Part shown: in pieces, positions 32,571-41,324 of the stretch
How positions within the stretch are numbered: position 1 is the stretch's first letter
How the letters are laid out: each line of letters starts with the position of its first letter
Assembly: GCF_025567385.1 (NCBI RefSeq)
Contig: NZ_JAOQJU010000012.1
Coordinates: forward strand, 1 to 64,000
DNA: 64,000 nt
From: Claveliimonas acetigenes
GTDB lineage: Bacteria > Bacillota > Clostridia > Lachnospirales > Lachnospiraceae
Reading direction: 5' to 3'
Made by a program: the position numbers and the translations under genes
The notes under the pieces: model-generated
Database searches by the model: none
The model's input: the letters and a program-made list of their open reading frames with translations, nothing else
What the model was told of the DNA's origin: nothing

Positions 32571-35500
32571 TTATCGTCCATACACGTCTATAAAACGATT
32601 CATAATTGTTGCTGTAACCGCCCTGTTAGCAGTTCCCTGCGGATTCAGCATTCCCTGATCGCCGCTGATAAGCCCGCGGTTTACCGCCCACTGCATCGCC
32701 GTCTCAGCAAAAGCCGTTACCTGACCTGCATCCGGGAAGGCATAGAATGTATCCTGACTGCCGCTTATGTTCACATCATATCCCTTATAGCAGGCATACC
32801 GGTACATCATTGTGGCAAACTGTTCTCTTGTCATTGCATCATCCGGTCCGAAATATCCGTTAGAATAGCCTCCCACAACTCCTGTCTCCTTCGCCCAGGC
32901 AATTGCGTCCGAATAATACAGGCCGCCCGCCACGTCCGGGAACGTATGTGCATCAAATGAAACCGCCGGTTCTCCTTCATAACGATATAAAATAATTGCA
33001 AACTGTCCTCTTGTAATATTATCCGCCGGACCGAATTGCCCGTTGGAATATCCACTCATCAGATTTTCAATATAGGCTTTATTTAAATAGTTGTAATACC
33101 AGTCTGTCGTTTGAACATCTGTGTAAACCTTCTCTGTTCCATATACCTTCACTGTACACACGGCAGTTTTTCCGTTCAGCTCTGCTGTAACCTGTGCCTG
33201 TCCCGGCCACAGTGCCGTAATCGTTCCATCTTTATCCACACGAAGAACATTGCTGTCCGAACTCTTCCATGTAACATCTCCGGCATAGCCCGCCGGTTCG
33301 ACAGTCACATGCAGTTTTATGCTTTCCTTGATAACCATCTCCCGGTCAGGTTCCTCAAAAGAAATCCTTACCTGTGGTTCTGATGGTTCTTGTGGATCCG
33401 ATGGCTCTTGTGGCTCTGATGGATCCGACGGCTCTTGTGGCTCTGATGGATCCGACGGCTCTTGCGGATCTTCTTCCTCTTTTCCAACAGACAGAATAGC
33501 AGACGCCTGAAAATATCCTTCCTTTGTTGACGCATCAATCGTTGTCTGACCGGACTTTGACAGAGATTTCAGCTTTCCATTCTCCACGGTTACAAGGTCC
33601 ATGTCACCACTCTTCCAGTTCACGCCTGCCGCAGTCAGTTTCGTTTTCCCATTTGTTCCGGGATTCACAATGTAAGCATATAACTCAGCCGAAGAATTTT
33701 CTTCCATTTTCTGGTTATCCGGAGCGATTCCAAATTCATACTGGTAAGATTCCGGTTCTCCCCAGATTATACCGGTCGAATTATTAGCTTCGTCAAAGGT
33801 TTCCATAGCAATTGCAATTTCTTCTGTCACCTCACGGTCAGCAGGCTGGCTGCAATCTGCCGAAGCTTCATTTTCTCCAAAGCACTGTACCCAATAATAC
33901 TGTCCGTCTATCTGGAAACACCCAATACCGATCGTTGTAAAGCTTTCTGTTAAAATATTTTCCCTATGTCCGTCAGAATTCATCCATGAATCCATTGCCG
34001 CCGCCGGAGACGTCTGCCAGGCCGCCACATTCTCTGCATGCATAAGCTGATTCAGATCAAAGCAGCTGGAACTGTCAGGCCTGGTATGTGCGAATAGAAC
34101 AGAGATTTCTGCTGCCCTCGTCATTGCCGTTTCCAGCAGCGACTCATCCATAATAAGCGCTCCCATGCCATTTTCCGCACGTTTTTCGTTGACAATCTTC
34201 AACACTTCGTATGCAAACCCATACTTTCGCGTGCCTGAAACAGCCACCTCATCCAACCGGCGATATCCATTTATACCAAATGCATCCATTTCCGGATTCA
34301 GACAAGTAATTTCTGTTGCTTTCGGAAATGCTATAGGATGAATAAATGTCACCGTTTTGGGAACAGTAATTGCTTCCAATACCGTACATCCATAAAAAGA
34401 AACCCTGCTTATAGATGTTACTCCTTCATTCAAACTAACAGAAGACAATGCTCTGTCATTGAGAAACGCCTGATATGGAATTAATTTCAATCCTTTGCTG
34501 GTAAAAGATGTTAATGCAAAACATTCTCCAAAACATCCATTCCCTATCTCCTCAATATTCTCCGGAAGTTCTACCTCTGACAGTGAATAACACCTTGCAA
34601 ATGTCCGGGCATACAGTTTACGAAGTTCCCTGCTAAAAGTAATGTCCGTCAAAGAACTGCATTCCTCGAACATTTGATAAGAAGTACTCTCCAATCCCCC
34701 GCCAAAAGCTACAGATTCCAGATTTTCGCACCCAAAAAAGGTAAAATATCCCACTTCTGTCACGCTGTCGGGAATCACAACAGAACGCAGACTATAACAC
34801 TCCTGAAATGCAGATTCTCCCAGTTCTGTCACCGTATCCCCCAATGAAACAGACTGCAGGGATTGATTTCTAGCAAATGCCATCGTTGCGATTTTTGTTA
34901 CTTTCTCCGGAACAATATATGCCGTCCGGGATGCTCCCGCCGGATAGGCAAACAGGGTTTTCCCCTGATCCGAAAAGAGCACGCCTTCCTCTGCTGAAAA
35001 TATTTCATTTCCTTCTTCTACCTGAAAAGCCGCTATTTTTGTAGCAAAAAACGCATAGCCACCAATAGAGGTCACTTCGCTTCCTATGGTAAATTCTGTT
35101 AAAGCAGTATTCTGAAATGCATAATTTGCAATCTTCGTTACTCCTTCTGCCGTTATTGCACGTAAATTCCCGCATTCTGCAAAAAGCCCCGACGGAAGCG
35201 CTGTAATTTTTACAGGAAGTGTAATATTTTCCAGTGAACTGCAGCCATAAAAAGCTGCTTCTCCCAACGCGGAAACCGAATCCGCAATCCTAATATCCGT
35301 AAGATTGGTACAATTATAAAATGCCATTTTGCCAATAGACGTAATCCCGTCTTCGATCACAATTGATTTGACAGACAACCTGTCGCTGTACCATCCGGGA
35401 TCATTACTCGTGCTATAATCTGACATGTCACCTGAACCAGAGATCGTAAGTACTCCATTATCCAGTATCCATGACGCACTATCACCGCACGTTCCTTCTA

Positions 35501-35687
35501 CCTCCATACACGTAATTTCTTCCCCTGTTTCTTCTTCCGAAATCACATATCCCTCAGGTACTTTCGCTTCCTCTTCATTGCACAGCTTTTCGCTCTCCGC
35601 CCTTACAGACGCAGCCGGAAACAGCAAAAGCGCCGCAAATAAAACGAAGCCGAAGCCTTTCCATATTTTTTTATAAATCTCCTGCAT
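32571..35687 (-). CDS. SLH-anchored surface protein with BspA-type LRR and CAP domains
   Basis: A 1038-residue exported protein. Signal peptide 1-29 (WKGFGFVLFAALLLFPAASVRA). BspA-type leucine-rich repeats run from about 95 to 470 (IGKMAFYNCTNLTDIRIADS, LGEAAFYGCSSLENITLP and similar). A CAP/SCP domain lies at about 500-625 (VNEKRAENGMGALIMDESL, MDSWMNSDGHRENILTESF). An Ig-like Big_2 domain, a Pro/Glu/Asp/Ser repeat linker (EPSDPSEPQ units), a second Big_2 domain (VTWKSSDSNVLRVDKDGTI) and three SLH domains in the last 170 residues follow. It should be non-covalently held on the cell wall; LRRs suggest ligand or host binding, and the CAP domain has no assured activity. ATG 35687 was chosen for its GGAGGAG site and signal peptide. 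Confidence 0.88.
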   Translation of the reverse strand: MQEIYKKIWKGFGFVLFAALLLFPAASVRAESEKLCNEEEAKVPEGYVISEEETGEEITCMEVEGTCGDSASWILDNGVLTISGSGDMSDYSTSNDPGWYSDRLSVKSIVIEDGITSIGKMAFYNCTNLTDIRIADSVSALGEAAFYGCSSLENITLPVKITALPSGLFAECGNLRAITAEGVTKIANYAFQNTALTEFTIGSEVTSIGGYAFFATKIAAFQVEEGNEIFSAEEGVLFSDQGKTLFAYPAGASRTAYIVPEKVTKIATMAFARNQSLQSVSLGDTVTELGESAFQECYSLRSVVIPDSVTEVGYFTFFGCENLESVAFGGGLESTSYQMFEECSSLTDITFSRELRKLYARTFARCYSLSEVELPENIEEIGNGCFGECFALTSFTSKGLKLIPYQAFLNDRALSSVSLNEGVTSISRVSFYGCTVLEAITVPKTVTFIHPIAFPKATEITCLNPEMDAFGINGYRRLDEVAVSGTRKYGFAYEVLKIVNEKRAENGMGALIMDESLLETAMTRAAEISVLFAHTRPDSSSCFDLNQLMHAENVAAWQTSPAAAMDSWMNSDGHRENILTESFTTIGIGCFQIDGQYYWVQCFGENEASADCSQPADREVTEEIAIAMETFDEANNSTGIIWGEPESYQYEFGIAPDNQKMEENSSAELYAYIVNPGTNGKTKLTAAGVNWKSGDMDLVTVENGKLKSLSKSGQTTIDASTKEGYFQASAILSVGKEEEDPQEPSDPSEPQEPSDPSEPQEPSDPQEPSEPQVRISFEEPDREMVIKESIKLHVTVEPAGYAGDVTWKSSDSNVLRVDKDGTITALWPGQAQVTAELNGKTAVCTVKVYGTEKVYTDVQTTDWYYNYLNKAYIENLMSGYSNGQFGPADNITRGQFAIILYRYEGEPAVSFDAHTFPDVAGGLYYSDAIAWAKETGVVGGYSNGYFGPDDAMTREQFATMMYRYACYKGYDVNISGSQDTFYAFPDAGQVTAFAETAMQWAVNRGLISGDQGMLNPQGTANRAVTATIMNRFIDVYGR
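33373..33475 (-). repeat. coding repeat for a Pro/Asp/Glu-rich linker
   Basis: Short direct repeats of a degenerate GGATCCGATGGCTCT-like unit encode EPSDPSEPQ-type repeats between the two Ig-like domains. Such arrays can change copy number and so linker length. Confidence 0.75.
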
Positions 35688-35729
35688 CTTTTCTCCTCCC
35701 TTCTTTTTCATGAGTAATGCTATATTCAT

Positions 35730-35758
35730 ATTATAACCCTGCATAATAATATTTTCAA
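35730..35758 (-). promoter_or_regulatory. promoter of the LRR/CAP/SLH gene
   Basis: Minus-strand -35 TTGAAA (35753-35758), 17-bp spacer, -10 TATAAT (35730-35735). The -35 overlaps the stop codon of the spoIID-like gene, so the surface gene has its own start while lying directly behind that gene. Confidence 0.75.
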
Positions 35759-37122
35759 TAAGCCGAAAGCTCCGTCCCCGGATAGAACAGCCCCAATATC
35801 TCCTGATATCCTTTCCCTTGTTTTGCCATCTCATTGGCTCCGTTCTGGCTCATACCGATCCCGTGTCCGTATCCGCCCCCTTCTATTACAAACATCTCCC
35901 CGCTCTTCTCAATTGTAAAAAAGGCGCTGGGAAGAAGTTCTGTACTGCCCACTGCCGTCCCATCGTTTTTTACAATCGTATATCCGCTGCCGCCAAGCGC
36001 TCTGCGGATTTTATTTTCTGTATCTACCGTTACACTTCCCTTATCCCCGGATGCCACAATCTGAAGCGCCACATCTCCGGCTCCCCGCCGGGTTACTTCT
36101 ACAGAAGTAAGGGTTCCTACATCCACCCCTGTGTTCAGACCCACGAGGTTGGACAGTGTAGTTACCGGAACCTGCGCCGTCCAGTGATACCACGGCAGCT
36201 CTTTTTCATAGTCCCCCTCATCTCCGCAGACTGCCACGCTCTGCAGGTAGGCATTACTTTCATTTACCGCATCTCCCCACGCTTCCATATCGGTTGTCCT
36301 TCCACAGGAAGTAGAATAGTAATAAGTAACTGCAATCTGTCCCTGATACAGCAATACCTGTCCTGCCGTCTCCCTGACCGCCGCTGCTGCGGTATCCTGA
36401 GGCTGGCTGTTATTGTAGACCTGATAATCCGTACTGTCATTCATATGGGCCTCATACTCCGGATAACCATAAGAAGCTGCCTGACGGTATGCATAACTTC
36501 TGGCACAAACTGCCTGCGCCTTCAGTGCCTCCATCTCATAAGAAGCCGGCATCTCGCTGGGAACCACCTTGCAAAGATAATCTTCCAGAGGAAGCTCATT
36601 AATCATCACAATACCTTCTGCCGTTGTCCGAAGCTCCAACGTCCCTGCATAACAGGGATTTCCGTACCCCCGCTCTATCTGGTACACCTGAATCTCATCG
36701 CCCTGCCCTGCTGCTGTAACCCGGATATTTCCGGCGGCAAACCTGGCGTCATCCGGCCGGACTGTCAGCACCTCCCCGGCCTGCCACTCTTCCGTCTGTC
36801 CGCCGTATGTAATATGAAGCCCGGACGATGCAGCTATCCGTACTTCCGGATGCACAATCTCCTGATATCCGGTAGACATCAAGACCACTCTGACCGTAGG
36901 ATTTACAGATGTCTGTGTCCCTGCATTTCCCCCGGCTGTCCCGTCCGGATTCCCATTCTCCCCGGAACTTCCATCCGTTCTGCCGCTGTCCGTCTTTTCA
37001 TTTCCCACAATAGAATCCCGGCTTTCTTCTCCTCCTTGGAGCATATGCATCAGCCCCACACTCAAAATAGCAACAACAAGAATCGTCACAAGATAACTTC
37101 CATATACTTCCCCGTTTTTCAC
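35755..37122 (-). CDS. SpoIID/LytB domain protein
   Basis: A 455-residue membrane-tethered protein with an N-terminal transmembrane helix (about 8-27, YLVTILVVAILSVGLMHML), a Gly/Asn/Thr-rich linker and a SpoIID domain (about 150-450). In SpoIID this domain is a lytic transglycosylase acting on denuded glycan strands during spore engulfment. The expected catalytic Glu is in VVPSEMPASYEMEALKAQ, with STSCGRT and GYGHGIGMSQNGAN also present. It could be SpoIID itself or a LytB-like paralogue; spoIIIA/spoIIQ neighbours that would settle this are absent. GTG start with AAGAGGTG upstream. Confidence 0.85.
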   Translation of the reverse strand: MKNGEVYGSYLVTILVVAILSVGLMHMLQGGEESRDSIVGNEKTDSGRTDGSSGENGNPDGTAGGNAGTQTSVNPTVRVVLMSTGYQEIVHPEVRIAASSGLHITYGGQTEEWQAGEVLTVRPDDARFAAGNIRVTAAGQGDEIQVYQIERGYGNPCYAGTLELRTTAEGIVMINELPLEDYLCKVVPSEMPASYEMEALKAQAVCARSYAYRQAASYGYPEYEAHMNDSTDYQVYNNSQPQDTAAAAVRETAGQVLLYQGQIAVTYYYSTSCGRTTDMEAWGDAVNESNAYLQSVAVCGDEGDYEKELPWYHWTAQVPVTTLSNLVGLNTGVDVGTLTSVEVTRRGAGDVALQIVASGDKGSVTVDTENKIRRALGGSGYTIVKNDGTAVGSTELLPSAFFTIEKSGEMFVIEGGGYGHGIGMSQNGANEMAKQGKGYQEILGLFYPGTELSAY

Positions 37123-37169
37123 CCAAACACCTCTTGTCCGTCTTTGTCTCTAATCTATGTATTGTTCTG

Positions 37170-38369
37170 TTAAATAGAACCGAAATGAACCTTGACGGAG
37201 CAAATTTCCGCCTTCGTTCCCACTCTCATATTCGGTCCGAACAATCCTATCCCTGACGTCACAATATTGTGCATCTCCCCCTTCTTCAGATAACCGCAGG
37301 AATTCTCCCAGAACAGCTTCGTCACCAGATTTCCCGGGAACATCTGTCCATCATGAGTATGTCCGCACAGATCTATATCCACTCCCGCTTCAGACAATTC
37401 TTTCAATTCGCTTGGCTCGTGATCCAGCACAATTACCGGCTTTCTGCTGTCCAGCTTTTCCATAATCTCCTTCGGAGTCTTCCTTATGTCAATCCCTCTT
37501 CCCGGCTTTTTGGCATCCGGACGTCCATATAAATAAAAGCTGTCATCAATCAACACATATTCATCCTGTAAAAGCCGGATATTGGCATCTTCCAGAAATT
37601 CATCCATTCTTACGTCGCTGACTTTTTTCTCATTCTTATTTCCAAATGTGAATCCTGCCAGTATTTTTTCCTGTATGTCATGATTGCCGTAGCAGGCGTA
37701 CACCCCGTATTTACTTTTAATTCCTCTTAAAATAGACGCCAGTCTGTCCGGATTGTCGAGAGCCTCATATTCATTATCAAAAATATCTCCGGCAATCACC
37801 ACCAAATCCGGTTCCTGTCTATTGATCTTATCTACCATCTTCTTCATCTGATAGCATCCCACGTTATAGCCCAGATGCAGATCCGCCGCCAAAACGATAT
37901 GTAAATTTTCTACCTTACCTGCATCCTTATCTACCGTTACTTCATATTTTGTCGTATGTATCCTCCCTGCATGAACCACACCCCAGATACTGACTGCCAT
38001 AATAATCACAATACAAATTGCCCCGGTAACAACAAATGTCCTCTCAGCACGCAGAATTCCCTGATTCACCCATTTGCAATGGCGCAAAAGAATCCTTCCC
38101 AAATCCACAACCACTACCGTTAAAACCACGTACAGCATGACGCCGAGCCAATAGTTGCCGATTAATTTCATAATACGCCGCGCTTTCCCTTCCGGCAGTA
38201 AAAATCCCACCAGTATCGCACTGGCAAAAAATGTATACAGAACCACCACCGATACCTGTGTCCATATTTTTTGAAAAAGATGGCTGCATGTTCCCATCCA
38301 TCTTATCATCCACCGGATAATATAGATATTTACCAGAATGTATACTGGCGATAAATAAAATGCAATCAT
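37170..38369 (-). CDS. membrane-bound metallophosphoesterase
   Basis: A 399-residue protein with about four N-terminal membrane segments (1-145) and a calcineurin-like phosphoesterase domain (about 150-399). Metal-binding motifs are intact: LAADLHLGY, VIAGDIFDNEY, CYGNHD, LDHEP and CGHTHDGQMFPG. The fold resembles YkuE/YaeI-type phosphoesterases; natural substrate unknown. ATG 38369 (MIAFYLSPVY) has AGGAGGG at ideal spacing. An earlier TTG in frame lies in the preceding terminator and was discarded. It follows the 6S RNA gene. Confidence 0.85.
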   Translation of the reverse strand: MIAFYLSPVYILVNIYIIRWMIRWMGTCSHLFQKIWTQVSVVVLYTFFASAILVGFLLPEGKARRIMKLIGNYWLGVMLYVVLTVVVVDLGRILLRHCKWVNQGILRAERTFVVTGAICIVIIMAVSIWGVVHAGRIHTTKYEVTVDKDAGKVENLHIVLAADLHLGYNVGCYQMKKMVDKINRQEPDLVVIAGDIFDNEYEALDNPDRLASILRGIKSKYGVYACYGNHDIQEKILAGFTFGNKNEKKVSDVRMDEFLEDANIRLLQDEYVLIDDSFYLYGRPDAKKPGRGIDIRKTPKEIMEKLDSRKPVIVLDHEPSELKELSEAGVDIDLCGHTHDGQMFPGNLVTKLFWENSCGYLKKGEMHNIVTSGIGLFGPNMRVGTKAEICSVKVHFGSI

Positions 38370-38387
38370 AAGCCCTCCTGCATATAG

Positions 38388-38417
38388 GTAAAACAAAGGC
38401 AGCCATCTCAGGCTGCC
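38388..38417 (-). terminator. terminator of the 6S RNA gene
   Basis: Minus strand GGCAGCC-TGAGAT-GGCTGCC then TTTGTTTT, just upstream of the phosphoesterase ribosome site. Confidence 0.75.
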
Positions 38418-38419
38418 CT

Positions 38420-38607
38420 TTATCTTTTGTTGATACCCGAAAATGCCGGTTCCTGTATTTTGACTCCTAGCCGTAGCCAGGTGGGTGTCCGCATCTGCTT
38501 TTCTGTCTTCCCCTGCGTAACTCGGAGGCCTGACATATTACAGAGATATAGGAGTCCCGTTTAAAGTTTTGTAGGTTCAAAATTACAGGAGTTGTCGTAC
38601 ATCTCAG
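38420..38607 (-). ncRNA. ssrS: probable 6S RNA
   Basis: No reading frame spans this region, but it has its own strong promoter and terminator, giving a transcript of about 200 nt. It folds as a long rod. The 5' segment TCCTGTAATTTTGA (38577-38590) pairs with TCAAAATACAGGA (38451-38463), and just inside GACTCCTA pairs with TAGGAGTC, leaving a large central internal loop. Size, closing stem and central bubble are those of 6S RNA, which mimics an open promoter and binds sigma-A RNA polymerase. The sequence also recalls clostridial 6S RNAs from memory. Another structured RNA cannot be excluded without a covariance search. Confidence 0.7.
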
Positions 38608-38613
38608 GTTTTC

Positions 38614-38642
38614 TAAAACTTATTATACCCTATTATGCCACG
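38614..38642 (-). promoter_or_regulatory. promoter of the 6S RNA gene
   Basis: Minus-strand TTGAAA, 17-bp spacer, TATAAT, located directly after the pckA terminator; start of transcription would be near 38607. Confidence 0.75.
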
Positions 38643-38651
38643 TTTTTCAAC

Positions 38652-38683
38652 AAAAATGTGCCATTCTTAAGAATGGCACATTT
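38652..38683 (-). terminator. pckA terminator
   Basis: A long symmetric hairpin, AAATGTGCCATTCTT pairing with AAGAATGGCACATTT, followed by TTGTTG; about 20 nt after the pckA stop. Confidence 0.8.
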
Positions 38684-38703
38684 CTCCAGAATTTTATATA
38701 AAA

Positions 38704-40401
38704 CTAATCTAATTCTGCAACCAGCTTCTTCAGCGCTTCTACAGCCTCGTCCGGAAGTTTGTCATATCCGCCTTTTTCTACAGCGAATGCTTCTACTTCA
38801 TTTACACGATCCTGCATACGAGCCTTTAACTGAGAAGTATATTCTGCATCGTTCATATCCGGAACAAATCCTTCCCAATCCATGATCTCGATATCAGAGA
38901 ACGGTCCCCACTGATGGAAATCTGCTCTCTTCTCAACAATTGCTTCCAGAACGCCAAGCGTATCCTTTGGCTGAACCTTCTTGCCCATGAAATCACCTGT
39001 ATTAACGATATAGCAGTCTACATTCTTCTCTTCAACCAGCTTTTTGAACTTCTCATAGTCATTTGCCAGAGGATAGGTTCTGAATGGATTTGCATAAGGA
39101 ACAACAACCAGTTTGTTCGGGTCTACACCAGGAGCAAGTCTCTCTGCGGAAGAACGCTTGGTAGCAAGTGTCGCTCCCATAACAGATGCAAGTGCAGCTC
39201 CTTTCAGTTTAACTACCGGCGGAATGGTAGGATCTTTCATAATCCAGAAGATAGCATTTACAGGAGCGTCAATCTTATCTACACGGTTCGGAGACCATAA
39301 TTTAGACTTGATAGCACGTCCGTTACCATTTCTGATATCCTCTGTTACTAACTGAACCTTGCCGTCCTCATCCAGTGTAGCAGAGCAGTTCTGAGCTGTC
39401 AGCAGATACTGATTGTCCGGGCATCCTGTCGGATAATCAGCCGTCTTATCGAAATAAGTAGGCTCAATTGCAATAGATGCACAAGTATCCGTATTAATGA
39501 TAAATGCATCGTCATGAAGCACTTTAATCTCATATTTTCCGCCATGTTTTGCATGTGTAAGAGTAGATTTACCGGAACCGGAAAGTCCGTATACAGATGC
39601 AACATATTTTGTTCCGTCTGGCAGTAAGTACTCTTTCTGTCCGCCATGGCAGGAAGCATATCCGTTACGGTTAGCAATTGCCCATACCATAGTAAGAGTT
39701 CCCTTTTTGTGCTCTCCGAAGTATCTCATACCAAGGATGCATGCACAGTTCGTTTCTGTATTGAAATAGCAAAGAGTCTTCTTTGCCGGATCACTTAAGC
39801 AGTCAAAGCTTACTCCCGGAGCTTCTTCCGGAATCCACTGCGGATCAGAGAAGATATAGATATCTGCCTCTTTTCCATCTCCAACCGGCTGAGATTCCTT
39901 ATACATCTTTACATATTCATCAGACATATACTGGAAATTCAGCATCCAGTTATACATAATATTTTCTTCACCTTCCGGAATTAACAGATGGCACTTAACC
40001 ATAAATTCCGGATCAAGTCCTGCAAATACTGTTGCGTGGTACATCTTTTTCCAGCGTGACTTATAAACAGCATCCATCGCAACCTTGTCAAGAGCGTCGC
40101 AGTCTACTCCCGGCTCTCCTGCAATACGGCGTGCCGTAGCATAACGTCCTGTGATAGCACCGTCATTAAATAACAGAACCTTCGCATCAGCATCCAGTCC
40201 AAATTCTTCTCCTCTATATACAGGCATATCTGTTACAATCGTACCCGGAGAATTCTTTGCCAGGTTATATGCCTCTTTTAAAGTTTCTACCTTAACAACA
40301 TTGTTTCCATAAAACGCCGCTTCAATAATGGAACGAGTTTTTGAAAATCCTGGTTTGCCTTTTCCAATTTCGCTGATTGGATAATTCGCTTTTGTTGACA
40401 T
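38704..40401 (-). CDS. pckA: phosphoenolpyruvate carboxykinase (ATP)
   Basis: A 565-residue ATP-type PEP carboxykinase, interconverting oxaloacetate + ATP with PEP + CO2 + ADP in the cytoplasm. The kinase P-loop is GLSGSGKSTLTHAKHGG, followed by the metal-binding VLHDDAFIINTD. The Arg-rich RNGNGRAIKSKLWSPNR stretch and the ATLATKRSSAERL motif are in place. In gut anaerobes it often works in the carboxylating direction toward succinate or refills oxaloacetate; direction here is not known. It is a single-gene unit with its own promoter and terminator. The 565-residue length is slightly above the usual 530-540. Confidence 0.92.
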   Translation of the reverse strand: MSTKANYPISEIGKGKPGFSKTRSIIEAAFYGNNVVKVETLKEAYNLAKNSPGTIVTDMPVYRGEEFGLDADAKVLLFNDGAITGRYATARRIAGEPGVDCDALDKVAMDAVYKSRWKKMYHATVFAGLDPEFMVKCHLLIPEGEENIMYNWMLNFQYMSDEYVKMYKESQPVGDGKEADIYIFSDPQWIPEEAPGVSFDCLSDPAKKTLCYFNTETNCACILGMRYFGEHKKGTLTMVWAIANRNGYASCHGGQKEYLLPDGTKYVASVYGLSGSGKSTLTHAKHGGKYEIKVLHDDAFIINTDTCASIAIEPTYFDKTADYPTGCPDNQYLLTAQNCSATLDEDGKVQLVTEDIRNGNGRAIKSKLWSPNRVDKIDAPVNAIFWIMKDPTIPPVVKLKGAALASVMGATLATKRSSAERLAPGVDPNKLVVVPYANPFRTYPLANDYEKFKKLVEEKNVDCYIVNTGDFMGKKVQPKDTLGVLEAIVEKRADFHQWGPFSDIEIMDWEGFVPDMNDAEYTSQLKARMQDRVNEVEAFAVEKGGYDKLPDEAVEALKKLVAELD

Positions 40402-40433
40402 GCTTATTCCTCCTTAAAATCCGAATTTGGTTT

Positions 40434-40462
40434 ATTATCTCATTTTTCCTGTCAAAAGTCAA
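40434..40462 (-). promoter_or_regulatory. pckA promoter
   Basis: Minus-strand -35 TTGACT (40457-40462), 17-bp spacer, -10 GATAAT (40434-40439), about 30 nt before the start codon. Confidence 0.7.
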
Positions 40463-40496
40463 TACTTTAACAATTTTTTAACCAGCTTCCCGGCAC

Positions 40497-40533
40497 ATAA
40501 AAATGCAGGATTAAAAACCTAATCCTGCATTTT
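40497..40533 (-). terminator. cdd terminator overlapping the stop codon
   Basis: Minus strand AAAATGCAGGATTAGG pairs with AATCCTGCATTTTTA. The 5' arm of the stem encodes the last residues and stop of cytidine deaminase. Confidence 0.75.
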
Positions 40534-40953
40534 GAAACCTTTCGGCAGTAATTCACTTAAACGAAATATTTCCAGGCACTCCCTGTCTTCTCCACATATA
40601 ATTAAGAACCGTTCCGGGTCACAAAATTCCGCCATCACTTGACGGCACACGCCGCAGGGATAACACTTCTCTAATCTCTTCCTGCCTCCGGCAATAGCAA
40701 TCGCCGCAAAATTCCTGCATCCTGCCGCCACGGCCGTAAAAAAAGCGGTACGTTCTGCACAGTTGGTCGGTCCAAAAGCGCTGTTTTCTATATTACATCC
40801 GCCAAAGACCTGACCGTCGTCACATAATAGCGCAGCTCCCACCTGATATCCGGAATAAGGGCTATAGGACTGTTCTCTTGCCTTCACCGCCTGCTCCCAA
40901 AGCGCTTTTGCCTCTTCTGCGCCCATCTCCACGGCTGCTTTCCTTTCATTCAT
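40519..40953 (-). CDS. cdd: cytidine deaminase
   Basis: A 144-residue tetrameric-type cytidine deaminase that converts cytidine and deoxycytidine to uridine forms for pyrimidine salvage. The zinc/catalytic motif NCAERTAFF supplies the Cys ligand and catalytic Glu, and PCGVCRQVMAEF supplies the other two Cys ligands. YSPYSGYQVGAAL and the GCNIENSAF substrate motif are typical. ATG 40953 was chosen because GAGGAG precedes it; an upstream TTG in frame lies in that site. Last gene of thrC - small membrane protein - cdd. Confidence 0.93.
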   Translation of the reverse strand: MNERKAAVEMGAEEAKALWEQAVKAREQSYSPYSGYQVGAALLCDDGQVFGGCNIENSAFGPTNCAERTAFFTAVAAGCRNFAAIAIAGGRKRLEKCYPCGVCRQVMAEFCDPERFLIICGEDRECLEIFRLSELLPKGFKMQD

Positions 40954-40964
40954 TACAGCGCTCC

Positions 40965-41312
40965 TCAAATCCCATAGTGCTTCCGATTAATCTTCCTGGC
41001 CACATATGCGTACAGAAGGAGCGTCACAATCACAATCAGATTCATAATAAAAATAAGAATTCCAAGCGGCATATAATAAGCATTTATCACCTCACACACA
41101 CCGGAGAGTAAAAGAACAATCGTCAAAAGAAGAAGCGGCATCGACATCTCCTTCACATATCCGTCAATGTCTTTGCATTGCTTATACTCTGCCCCCTTCG
41201 GCATAATAATGGTACTGTCAATCTTATGCTTCGTCACCATCATAATAAAAGAAGAAAGGCAATAAACCCCTGCTCCAATCCCTATAAAGGCAAATAAACT
41301 TCCCGTTTCCAT
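40965..41312 (-). CDS. small three-helix membrane protein (DUF3784-like)
   Basis: A 115-residue protein with three predicted membrane helices (about 8-27, 55-76 and 82-105) and a short basic tail (ARKINRKHYGI). The loop after TM1 (GAEYKQCKDIDGYVK) resembles the DUF3784 family by general pattern; this is a weak assignment. It lies 12 nt after thrC and 11 nt before cdd, so it is cotranscribed. No function can be given. ATG 41312 has GGGAGG at the right distance. Confidence 0.65.
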   Translation of the reverse strand: METGSLFAFIGIGAGVYCLSSFIMMVTKHKIDSTIIMPKGAEYKQCKDIDGYVKEMSMPLLLLTIVLLLSGVCEVINAYYMPLGILIFIMNLIVIVTLLLYAYVARKINRKHYGI

Positions 41313-41324
41313 AGACATCCTCCC

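Noticed and set aside
35688..35834. N-terminal extension of the LRR/CAP/SLH protein
   Set aside because: It would cross the promoter and overlap the spoIID-like gene; the ATG at 35687 has a strong ribosome site and a signal peptide.
35818..37173. Long plus-strand frame (451 codons) opposite the spoIID-like gene
   Set aside because: It is antisense to a well-supported gene, has no ribosome site, and its composition (Cys/His/Arg/Pro-rich) is typical of a shadow frame. The same holds for other long plus-strand frames in 1-46 kb and 50-64 kb.
38370..38396. TTG start for the metallophosphoesterase
   Set aside because: It falls in the 6S terminator; the ATG at 38369 has AGGAGGG.
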